From contig JAHILZ010000032.1 in the NCBI GenBank assembly GCA_018896765.1, forward strand, positions 1 to 5,395: DNA of 5,395 nucleotides. Direction: 5' to 3'. The stretch is from Patescibacteria group bacterium (GTDB lineage Bacteria > Patescibacteriota > Minisyncoccia > JAHIHE01). The position numbers and the translations under genes are program-made. Positions 1 to 4,276 of the stretch are shown one piece after another (the stretch's first letter is position 1; each line of letters starts with the position of its first letter). Below the pieces are notes generated by a model. The model searched no databases, was not told the origin of the DNA, and was given only the letters and a program-made list of their open reading frames with translations.

Positions 1-241
1 TGAATTGACTGAAAAAGAAAAAGAAAAATATACCGAAGAGCTTTCGGCGGTTTTGGGTTTTATCGAGCGGCTGTCAGAGGTGAATACCGATAATATTATT
101 CCAACCAGCCAAGTTACCGGTTTGGTTAATATTGCGCGGGAAGATGAGGTTGAAAATTGCGATCCTGGAACACGCAAAAAAATATTAGAAGCCGCGCCAA
201 TGAGGGAGGGGAATTATATTAAGGTGAAAGCGGTTTTATAG
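1..241 (+). CDS. gatC: GatC, subunit C of Asp/Glu-tRNA amidotransferase (3' part, start outside window)
   Basis: GatC is the small subunit of the GatCAB amidotransferase, which converts Glu-tRNA(Gln) to Gln-tRNA(Gln) and/or Asp-tRNA(Asn) to Asn-tRNA(Asn) in the cytoplasm. It wraps around GatA and helps hold it to GatB. About 79 residues are visible, against a usual 90-100. They match the family from the end of its first helix (ELTEKEKEKYTEEL) through the PT..V.GLVN..REDEV segment to the C-terminal APMREGNYIKVKAVL, where most members have AP.R....F.VP.V. The frame is open to the left edge: bases 2-4 (Glu) and the TTG at 5-7 (Leu) continue the family pattern, so TTG is an internal codon and about 15 N-terminal residues are missing. 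The stop is TAG at 239-241. gatA follows on the same strand after 172 bases, looser than a typical gatCA operon. Confidence 0.93.
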   Translation, partial: ELTEKEKEKYTEELSAVLGFIERLSEVNTDNIIPTSQVTGLVNIAREDEVENCDPGTRKKILEAAPMREGNYIKVKAVL

Positions 242-413
242 GAAATTAAAAATTAAAAATGGGAAATCCTAAAATTTTGAATTTCCAATTTTGAATTTTG
301 AGTGAATTTTGAATGTTTTAATGTTTAAAAATTAATAAATTAGAGTTTGATTCAAAATTCAGAATTCGAAATTAAAAATTGATAAAAATATTTTATCATT
401 TTAATCTGTTATT
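242..413. repeat. gatC-gatA spacer of AT-rich interspersed and inverted repeats
   Basis: This spacer is built almost entirely of variants of AATTTTGAATTTTGA and their complements. A near-perfect inverted repeat pairs 256-267 with 281-292 (11 of 12 bases; loop CCTAAAATTTTGA). A longer, looser inverted match runs between about 286-315 and 349-381. No open frame of useful length and no RNA gene is seen. Such low-complexity spacers are frequent in Parcubacteria-like genomes; whether this one does anything is unknown. Confidence 0.6.
379..407 (+). promoter_or_regulatory. Possible gatA promoter with a palindrome in its spacer; would give a leaderless mRNA
   Basis: TTGATA (379-384) lies 17 bases before TAATCT (402-407). 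If used, transcription would begin at about 413-414, on the gatA ATG itself. The -35 is close to consensus (5 of 6), but the -10 is poor (3 of 6) and AT-rich DNA yields such matches by chance. An 8-bp inverted repeat, TGATAAAA-ATA-TTTTATCA (380-398), fills the spacer and could be an operator, or just part of the repeat-rich spacer. Confidence 0.3.
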
Positions 414-1925
414 ATGCGATTAGCCGATTTAACAATAGAAGAGGCTCATAAAGGATTGGTTGAAAATAAATTCTCCGCTTTGGAATTGGCAATGGCTTGT
501 TTGGCGCGGATTAAAAATGTCGATGATAATGTCCGGTCTTTTATTACGGTTACCGAAGAAAAAGCGCTGAACGGCGCGCGAGAAGCGGATAAAGAAATAA
601 AGCAATTGCAGGAAGAAGGAGAGAATATTGATTATTTGACGGGAATTCCTGCGGCATTTAAAGATATTATTTTAGCAAAAGATGTTTTGTGTACGGCGGC
701 TTCAAATATTTTGGCGAATTATATCGCTCCTTATGATGCGACAGTAGTTGAAAAAATAAAGAATAAAAAAGGAGTGATTATCGGCAAGACTAATTGCGAC
801 GCTTTCGCGCATGGAGCGTCTACGGAAAATTCCGATTTTGGTTCGACCCATAATCCATGGGATTTAGCCAGAACGCCTGGCGGGTCATCGGGAGGATCAG
901 CGGCTGCCGTCGCTAGCGGCGAGGTTTTATATGCTTTAGGTACGGACACCGGCGGCTCAATAAGATGTCCGGCATCATTTTGCGGTGTTGTTGGTTTGAA
1001 ACCCAGTTATGGCCGAATATCCCGGTATGGCTTGATTAGCATGACTTCATCCACCGATTGCCCGGGAATTATCACTAAGACAGTGAAAGACGCGGCGATA
1101 GTTTTGGAGCGTTTGGCGGGCCAGGACAAAAAAGACCTGACGACGCCGAATATCGCGGTGGCTGATTATGCGAAATACTTAGAAAGGGAAGACTTGAATG
1201 GTTTAAGGATCGGCGTGCCGGATGAATATTTTGCCGAAGGTATTGATCAGGAGGTTTTGAAAGCAGTTAGAGATGCTATCGCGCTTTTGGAAGAAAAAGG
1301 CGCGGAAATAATTCCGGTTAGCTTGCCGAATACAAAATATGCCGTTCCAGTTTATTATATTATTACTCCTTCCGAAGTCAGTTCTAATTTGGCCCGTTTT
1401 GACGGGATAAGATATGGCTATTCGGCGGAAAATGACAGTAAATATAGTTCGGAAATAAAAAATCTTTGGGAGGTTTATTTAAAAAGCCGGCGATATGGGT
1501 TTGGCGATGAAGCTAAGAGAAGAATTATGCTGGGAACTTACGCGCTTTCCGCCGGTTATTACGACGCGTATTATTTAAAGGCGCAAAAAGTCAGAACATT
1601 GATTAAAAAAGATTTTGATGATGCGTTTAAAAAAGTTGATTGCTTGATAACTCCGACCGAACCGCATGTGGCTTTTAAGATTGGCTCGCTGGCGACTCCT
1701 TTGGAAATGTACTTGGAAGATATTTTTATTTGCGCGGTATCTTTAGCCGGGCTTCCGGCGATTTCCATTCCTTGCGGTTTTGCCAAGCCCAAAGACGGGG
1801 ATAGCCCGATGCCGATAGGAATGCAAATAATAGGAAAAGGTTTTGATGAAAAGACCGTTTTATCAGTCGCTAATTGCTATGAAAAAGCGGCAAAATGGCG
1901 CGAAATGAGGCCAAAGACATATTAA
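414..1925 (+). CDS. gatA: GatA, catalytic (glutaminase) subunit of Asp/Glu-tRNA amidotransferase
   Basis: GatA hydrolyses glutamine and passes the ammonia to GatB, which amidates Glu-tRNA(Gln) and/or Asp-tRNA(Asn). The 503 residues are close to the family's usual 480-500. The amidase signature is intact: Lys83 (in PAAFKD), Ser158 (in TPGGSSGGSAAAVASG) and Ser182 (in GTDTGGSIR) have the same spacing as the Lys79/Ser154/Ser178 triad of Staphylococcus aureus GatA. PASFCGVVGLKPSYGR and the C-terminal MPIGMQIIGKGFDEKT are also typical. The usual SSLDQ.GP stretch reads SSTDCPGII (212-220), a divergent form. ATG 414 is chosen because the protein then begins at the normal family N-terminus; no Shine-Dalgarno sequence precedes it. 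The last codons and the stop lie inside an 8-bp tandem repeat (1917-1950). gatB does not follow, so it is probably encoded elsewhere. Confidence 0.97.
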   Translation: MRLADLTIEEAHKGLVENKFSALELAMACLARIKNVDDNVRSFITVTEEKALNGAREADKEIKQLQEEGENIDYLTGIPAAFKDIILAKDVLCTAASNILANYIAPYDATVVEKIKNKKGVIIGKTNCDAFAHGASTENSDFGSTHNPWDLARTPGGSSGGSAAAVASGEVLYALGTDTGGSIRCPASFCGVVGLKPSYGRISRYGLISMTSSTDCPGIITKTVKDAAIVLERLAGQDKKDLTTPNIAVADYAKYLEREDLNGLRIGVPDEYFAEGIDQEVLKAVRDAIALLEEKGAEIIPVSLPNTKYAVPVYYIITPSEVSSNLARFDGIRYGYSAENDSKYSSEIKNLWEVYLKSRRYGFGDEAKRRIMLGTYALSAGYYDAYYLKAQKVRTLIKKDFDDAFKKVDCLITPTEPHVAFKIGSLATPLEMYLEDIFICAVSLAGLPAISIPCGFAKPKDGDSPMPIGMQIIGKGFDEKTVLSVANCYEKAAKWREMRPKTY

Positions 1926-1950
1926 CATATTAACATATTAACATATTAAC
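1917..1950. repeat. 8-bp tandem repeat ACATATTA, 4.25 copies, spanning the gatA stop
   Basis: Four exact copies of ACATATTA plus AC. The first copy contains the last gatA sense bases and its TAA stop, and the array ends two bases before the ATG of the next gene. Read on the - strand the unit is TAATATGT, matching half of the 16-bp repeat seen at 2302, 3346, 3418 and 3717, so it belongs to the same family in inverse orientation. Confidence 0.9.
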
Positions 1951-1952
1951 AA

Positions 1953-2303
1953 ATGGGCAATGATTTTACTGAACAACTTAAAAAGAAAATGGATGAATAT
2001 GCCCATTTAGTTTATAGAGTAAGTAAAAATTTTCCTAAAGAGGAATTATTTGGTACTACTTCACAACTTCGCAGGTCTGCATTATCGGTTATCTTGAATT
2101 ATATTGAAGGGTTTGCTCGCCAAAGGAAAGCTGTAAAGTTAAATTTCTGGGAAATATCCTACGGTTCTTTAAAAGAATCAAAATATTTATTGCATTTTAC
2201 GTTGGTAGAGGGGTATTTAAATAAAGCAGATTATTTAAAAATGTTAAAATTATCCGAAGAAATAGGAGCAATGCTTTGGCAGTCCATTCAATCTTTAAAA
2301 TAA
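1953..2303 (+). CDS. Four-helix-bundle protein of the S23/IVP (23S rRNA intervening-sequence protein) family
   Basis: A complete 116-residue member of the small all-helical family first found inside 23S rRNA intervening sequences; the Avd protein of diversity-generating retroelements is a structural relative. The molecular role of free-standing copies is unknown, though nucleic-acid binding by the basic bundle is often suspected. Conserved family features are FPKEELFG (27-34), SQLRRSALS (37-45), NYIEGFARQ (49-57, family consensus N.AEG..R) and GSLKESKYLLHF (71-82). ATG 1953 puts the family start at the usual distance; no Shine-Dalgarno sequence is present. The gene is bracketed by short tandem repeats of one family in opposite orientations (1917-1950, 2302-2338) that touch its start and stop. 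None of its six alanine codons is GCG, a codon common in gatA, which together with the repeats hints at acquisition as a cassette. No reverse transcriptase or rRNA is nearby. Confidence 0.85.
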   Translation: MGNDFTEQLKKKMDEYAHLVYRVSKNFPKEELFGTTSQLRRSALSVILNYIEGFARQRKAVKLNFWEISYGSLKESKYLLHFTLVEGYLNKADYLKMLKLSEEIGAMLWQSIQSLK

Positions 2304-2338
2304 ATGTTAATAAGTTAAAATGTTAATAAGTTAAAATG
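2302..2338. repeat. 16-bp tandem repeat AAATGTTAATAAGTTA, two copies plus AAATG
   Basis: Two exact 16-bp copies (2302-2317, 2318-2333) followed by AAATG. The first copy begins inside the TAA stop of the four-helix-bundle gene, and the partial third copy supplies the ATG of the next gene, so the whole gap between the genes is repeat. Rotated, the unit is TTAAAATGTTAATAAG, one base different from the unit at 3717-3748. Confidence 0.9.
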
Positions 2339-2911
2339 ATTTATATGTTTTTACTGCAGGCAGCTGCCATTACGGCAAATAACATAGCTTCTTTTCCTGC
2401 CCCAGTTTCTTTATTGGCGTCTCCTTTTGCTTTAAAAGTTTATTATTTTTTGAAAATTATTTTAATTGTTTATAGTTTTATTTTATTCATGGCGATTATT
2501 TTAATAGTAGCCAGCGCGAGGCCTAAAAAAGTCGCCAGGGAAGTTAGGGCGAGCATAGAAAGCATTATAGGGCAAGGGGAAGGCGAAAAAAGGAAAATTA
2601 CCGCCGATGTTTGGAGAGAAATAACAAAATTAGTTGGATCAGGGCAGGAATCCAGCTGGCGTTTGGCTGTTATTGAAGCTGATAAGTTTTTTGACGAGGT
2701 GTTGAGGCGCTTGGGCTATAGCGGAGAAAATTTTGGCGAAAGATTAAAGCAAGTTCATCCAAGCGAGGTTGAAAATATAAACGATGTATGGAACGCGCAC
2801 AGGATCAGGAATTCATTGTCGCATGATGTAAATTTTAGGCTTTCGGAAGGGGAGGCAAAAAAAGCCGTTGCCGCATACGAGAGGGCGATGAAGGACTTGG
2901 AAGTTATATAA
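2336..2911 (+). CDS. Membrane-anchored protein with HEPN-like R-N-x3-H motif, function unknown
   Basis: I do not recognise a named family for this 191-residue protein. The N-terminus is hydrophobic (about 1-32), followed by a clear transmembrane segment at about 35-60 and then basic residues (ARPKKVAREVR), which suggests the rest faces the cytoplasm. The soluble part (about 85-190) is predicted helical, with W108, EADKFFDEVLRRLGY (114-128), then WNAHRIRNSLSH (152-163) and a final helix EAKKAVAAYERAMKDLE. R158-N159-x3-H163 fits the R-x4-6-H motif of HEPN domains, many of which are RNases in toxin or defence systems; this assignment is inference. The start codon ATG 2336 is contributed by the upstream repeat and lacks a Shine-Dalgarno; ATG 2345 (Met4) is an alternative. 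Codon use includes GCG, as in gatA. It is the last gene before the terminator at 2934-2970. Confidence 0.85.
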   Translation: MIYMFLLQAAAITANNIASFPAPVSLLASPFALKVYYFLKIILIVYSFILFMAIILIVASARPKKVAREVRASIESIIGQGEGEKRKITADVWREITKLVGSGQESSWRLAVIEADKFFDEVLRRLGYSGENFGERLKQVHPSEVENINDVWNAHRIRNSLSHDVNFRLSEGEAKKAVAAYERAMKDLEVI

Positions 2912-2933
2912 AGATAAACAAAGATATTTCTCA

Positions 2934-2970
2934 TAAATTAAAAAAGCGCTTATAGCGCTTTTTTAATTTA
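2934..2970. terminator. Bidirectional intrinsic terminator, 17-bp perfect stem
   Basis: TAAATTAAAAAAGCGCT (2934-2950) is the exact reverse complement of 2954-2970, with a TAT loop. The GCGCT core is flanked by A6 on the left and T6 on the right, giving a U-tract on both strands. It lies between the end of the + strand genes (2911) and the end of the - strand tRNA operon (3079), the expected place for a shared terminator of converging units. Confidence 0.88.
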
Positions 2971-2990
2971 TCGTTAAGGAGAATTTCAAT

Positions 2991-3040
2991 ATTCCGCGAT
3001 CCTTCTGCGTTAATTCCGCGAGATTCCGCGAAATTAGCGC
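2991..3040. repeat. Degenerate 10-12 bp repeat, ATTCCGCG units
   Basis: ATTCCGCG occurs exactly at 2991, 3013 and 3023, with decayed relatives between and after (CTTCTGCGTTA, AAATTAGCGC). The block is much richer in CG than the DNA around it. From memory, similar CGCGGAAT-type strings occur in other Parcubacteria-like genomes, but this was not checked. It lies downstream of the tRNA-Asp gene on the - strand. Confidence 0.65.
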
Positions 3041-3078
3041 CAGCAGGCCTAATTTATGAGATTCAATCCTGCGCAAGG

Positions 3079-3153
3079 CGGACCGTGCGGGATTTGAACC
3101 CGCGGTCTTCTCCGTGACAGGGAGACGTGTTAACCGGGCTACACCAACGGTCC
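3079..3153 (-). tRNA. tRNA-Asp (anticodon GTC)
   Basis: Complete cloverleaf on the - strand: acceptor GGACCGT/ACGGTCC, D stem GTGT/ACAC, anticodon stem TCTCC/GGAGA with loop CTGTCAC (anticodon GTC), T arm GCGGG-TTCAAAT-CCCGC. The discriminator is G73, an AspRS identity element. The 3' CCA is not encoded (CCT follows). It is the last tRNA of the three-gene operon. It is not itself the amidotransferase substrate, which would be tRNA-Asn or tRNA-Gln. Confidence 0.97.
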
Positions 3154-3249
3154 GTATTTAACTAATTTATAACCAATAACCCATAACTTATAATAAAATT
3201 TTATCCGTTATTAGTTATTTGTTATCAGTTGTAAGTTATTGTATGTATG
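3154..3249. repeat. AT-rich spacer between tRNA-Asp and tRNA-Met with an inverted repeat
   Basis: Composed of variants of ATAACTTATAAC and their complements. ATAACTTATAA (3183-3193) pairs with TTGTAAGTTAT (3229-3239) with one T-G wobble, so the transcribed spacer can fold between the two tRNAs. It could be a processing-neutral spacer; no gene is seen. Confidence 0.5.
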
Positions 3250-3323
3250 TGCCGGGAGAGAGAATCGAACTCTCGACCTTGGGCTTATGAGTCCCACGCT
3301 CTAACCGGCTGAGCTATCCCGGC
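3250..3323 (-). tRNA. tRNA-Met, elongator (anticodon CAT)
   Basis: Cloverleaf on the - strand: acceptor GCCGGGA/TCCCGGC with discriminator A, D stem GCTC/GAGC, loop CTCATAA (anticodon CAT), T arm GAGAG-TTCGATT-CTCTC. The paired 1-72 end (G-C) excludes an initiator. CAT could also mean tRNA-Ile2 (lysidine-modified), but the general pattern is closer to elongator Met. The anticodon stem TGGGA/GCCCA has an A31-G39 mismatch next to the loop where typical sequences have a pair. CCA is not encoded. Confidence 0.9.
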
Positions 3324-3330
3324 GGAAGTC

Positions 3331-3437
3331 ATTTTAACATTAAATCATATTAACATTTTAACATATAAACAAAATATTAGAAGTGTCAGTGTCACTTTTG
3401 ATAAAATTAAATAAAAAAATTGTTAATATGTTAAAAT
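3331..3437. repeat. Inverted pair of TTAAAATGTTAATATG-family repeats between the two Met tRNAs
   Basis: The left part (3331-3372) carries CATATTAACATTTTAA exactly at 3346-3361; the right part (about 3418-3437) carries the same family in the other direction. CATTTTAACATATAAACAA (3354-3372) pairs with 3419-3437 with one mismatch, enclosing a 46-base loop. The loop contains GTGTCA in two tandem copies (3384-3395) and the odd palindrome AGTGTCACT (3388-3396). The arrangement resembles terminal inverted repeats, but no coding sequence is enclosed. Confidence 0.65.
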
Positions 3438-3448
3438 GATTTAACTTG

Positions 3449-3520
3449 TTGCGGGGGCTGGATTCGAACCAGCGTCCTCAAGGTTATGGGCCTTGCGAGC
3501 TGCCGCTGCTCTACCCCGCG
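3449..3520 (-). tRNA. Initiator tRNA-fMet (anticodon CAT) with C33
   Basis: Cloverleaf on the - strand with the hallmarks of a bacterial initiator: unpaired C1-A72 at the acceptor end (CGCGGGG/CCCCGCA, discriminator A) and A11-U24 in the D stem (GAGC/GCTC). The anticodon stem is CAAGG/CCTTG and the loop CCCATAA, so position 33 is C where nearly all tRNAs have U, and pair 29-41 is A-U rather than the G-C of the usual three-G-C initiator stem. The D loop is short (7 bases) but keeps GG. T arm GCTGG-TTCGAAT-CCAGC. CCA is not encoded. It is the first gene of the fMet-Met-Asp operon, about 40 bases after the predicted start of transcription. Confidence 0.95.
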
Positions 3521-3568
3521 ATAAAAATAAAACAATCCCACCAGAAAGCAAGCAGGTTTTATAAGTAA

Positions 3569-3597
3569 ACTATATCAAAATATATGAATTTTGGCAA
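3569..3597 (-). promoter_or_regulatory. Sigma70-like promoter of the fMet-Met-Asp tRNA operon
   Basis: On the - strand TTGCCA (3597-3592) is followed after exactly 17 bases by TATAGT (3574-3569). Both hexamers match consensus at 5 of 6 positions. The predicted start near 3562 leaves a leader of about 40 bases before the tRNA-fMet 5' end at 3520. No other promoter-like pair is seen between the three tRNAs, so they are probably co-transcribed. Confidence 0.72.
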
Positions 3598-3668
3598 GCA
3601 TGGTTAGAAGTTTAATTGCAGAACCGATGGCCAAAATCCCCGTTTCGGTTAGATAGTTAAATTGCTTG
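3588..3668. repeat. Two-copy 19-base direct repeat with overlapping hairpins
   Basis: GGTTAGAAGTTTAATTGC (3602-3619) recurs as GGTTAGATAGTTAAATTGC (3647-3665) with one insertion and one change. Around them are inverted matches: ATTTTGGC (3588-3595) with GCCAAAAT (3630-3637), AACCGA (3622-3627) with TCGGTT (3645-3650), and CAAGC (3595-3599) with GCTTG (3664-3668). The first hairpin covers the -35 element of the tRNA promoter. Only two copies exist, so this is not a CRISPR array. Confidence 0.5.
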
Positions 3669-3716
3669 ACACGGCATAGTCGCGGTTTAATTGGAAATTA
3701 TAAATTCATTTTATTG

Positions 3717-3748
3717 TTAAAATGTTAATATGTTAAAATGTTTATATG
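3717..3748. repeat. 16-bp tandem repeat TTAAAATGTTAATATG, two copies
   Basis: Copy one (3717-3732) and copy two (3733-3748) differ at one base. Each unit is itself two related 8-mers (TTAAAATG, TTAATATG). It is the clearest member of the family also found at 1917, 2302, 3346 and 3418, and it sits just upstream of the pheS operon promoter. Confidence 0.88.
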
Positions 3749-3757
3749 ATTTTTGTC

Positions 3758-3786
3758 TTGCTTTTTGGTTAAAAATAGTGTAAAAT
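3758..3786 (+). promoter_or_regulatory. Sigma70-like promoter for the membrane protein-pheS unit
   Basis: TTGCTT (3758-3763), 17-base spacer, TAAAAT (3781-3786), giving a start near 3793 and a leader of about 80 bases before ATG 3875. It is the best-scoring pair by eye upstream of the 3875 gene. AT-rich context makes chance matches likely, but the spacing is ideal. Confidence 0.55.
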
Positions 3787-3817
3787 ATAAGTAAGCAAAA
3801 GGTCGTTTTTTACTTAT
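3787..3817 (+). promoter_or_regulatory. Leader hairpin just after the promoter
   Basis: ATAAGTAA (3787-3794) pairs exactly with TTACTTAT (3810-3817), and AAAA (3797-3800) can extend the stem with TTTT (3806-3809) across a GC bulge. It overlaps the predicted start of transcription, so it may act as an operator in DNA rather than in RNA. It lacks the GC-rich stem and trailing T-run of a terminator, and no T-box features are seen. Confidence 0.35.
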
Positions 3818-3874
3818 GCGAAAAGAATTGCTTGTTAAAAAAGGAATATTTGATCATTAGTTTAGGCCATTTCT

Positions 3875-4276
3875 ATGACTATTCGGAGTTTTTTAGTTGG
3901 AATAGCGATTTCAACTTTAATTTGTTTTATAGCGTGGTTCGCGGTGATTGCGCTTAGCGATCCAGCCGGCGCCGGGATAGGCGGTTTATTTCTTTTTTAT
4001 TTCAGCCTTTTTTTATGGCTTTCCGGATTTTTCGTTTTGATTGGATTTTATTCCAGAACCATTTTTGCTCCCCAAAAAACGCCTTTCAATGTTCTGTCGA
4101 ATTCAACGCGCCAAGCGATTATTTTTGCGCTAGCTATCGACATTCTGCTGATTCTTAAAAGCATGCAAATGCTGAATTCGATTAACGCGATTTTATTAAT
4201 TATTTTTGTAATATTCACAGAAAGCTATTATTTAAGTTCCAACCATGAGCATATTAGAAGAAATCGAAAAAATTAA
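3875..4276 (+). CDS. Small integral membrane protein with four transmembrane helices, function unknown
   Basis: A 133-residue hydrophobic protein that I cannot assign to a named family. Transmembrane segments are expected at about 6-28, 36-59, 80-99 and 103-118, with a short polar loop (APQKTPFNVLSNSTRQ, 65-80) in the middle and a basic tail (HIRRNRKN) that should face the cytoplasm. ATG 3875 is the first start after an in-frame TAG at 3863; no Shine-Dalgarno is evident. Its last 32 bases overlap the start of pheS in another frame, so the two are almost certainly one transcript and may be translationally coupled. That link does not by itself imply a role in aminoacylation. Alanine and glycine codons match those of pheS and gatA, so it looks native. 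Confidence 0.8.
   Translation: MTIRSFLVGIAISTLICFIAWFAVIALSDPAGAGIGGLFLFYFSLFLWLSGFFVLIGFYSRTIFAPQKTPFNVLSNSTRQAIIFALAIDILLILKSMQMLNSINAILLIIFVIFTESYYLSSNHEHIRRNRKN

Larger units (their letters stand above)
2929..3061. repeat. 12-bp inverted repeat pair bracketing the terminator and the CCGCG repeat
   Basis: TCTCATAAATTA (2929-2940) recurs as its exact complement TAATTTATGAGA at 3050-3061. The pair encloses the terminator's right arm and the ATTCCGCG repeat block, so the enclosed 109 bases could be a unit that inserted or folds together. The left copy also overlaps the terminator's left arm, so part of the match could simply be terminator sequence. Confidence 0.55.
3521..3874. other. Divergent intergenic region between the tRNA operon and the pheS operon
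   Basis: This 354-base stretch has no convincing gene. It holds the leftward tRNA promoter (3569-3597), a pair of 18-19 base direct repeats with hairpin potential (3588-3668), a TTAAAATGTTAATATG repeat (3717-3748), the rightward promoter (3758-3786) and a leader hairpin (3787-3817). A 14-codon frame (3816-3860) is discussed among the rejected items. Confidence 0.7.

Noticed and set aside
5..7. TTG as the start codon of gatC
   Set aside because: The frame is open to the window edge and the Glu-Leu before the Thr-Glu-Lys stretch continues the GatC family pattern, so this is an internal leucine codon.
731..949. Minus-strand frames inside gatA (731-949 and 1571-1792) and inside pheS (4307-4585 and 4785-5204)
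   Set aside because: They lie opposite well-supported, conserved coding sequence, and their translations have no recognisable family features.
1953..2303. Avd accessory protein of a diversity-generating retroelement
   Set aside because: The fold family is related, but no reverse transcriptase, template repeat or variable target is visible in the window.
1953..2303. 23S rRNA intervening sequence
   Set aside because: No rRNA sequence flanks the gene; it lies between protein genes.
3250..3323. tRNA-Ile2 (CAT anticodon read as Ile after lysidine modification)
   Set aside because: Anticodon alone cannot decide, but the acceptor and the GTGGGACTCATAA anticodon arm resemble elongator tRNA-Met more than Ile2. 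Confirmation would need a TilS-specificity model.
3602..3665. CRISPR array
   Set aside because: Only two imperfect copies with one spacer-sized gap are present and no cas gene is nearby.
3666..3694. Promoter from the perfect TTGACA at 3666-3671
   Set aside because: At 16-18 bases downstream there is only AATTGG-like sequence, with no acceptable -10 element.
3816..3860. A 14-codon frame (MRKELLVKKGIFDH) as a pheS leader peptide
   Set aside because: It holds only one Phe codon, has no Shine-Dalgarno, and is not followed by a terminator-antiterminator pair, so a phe-type attenuator is not supported.
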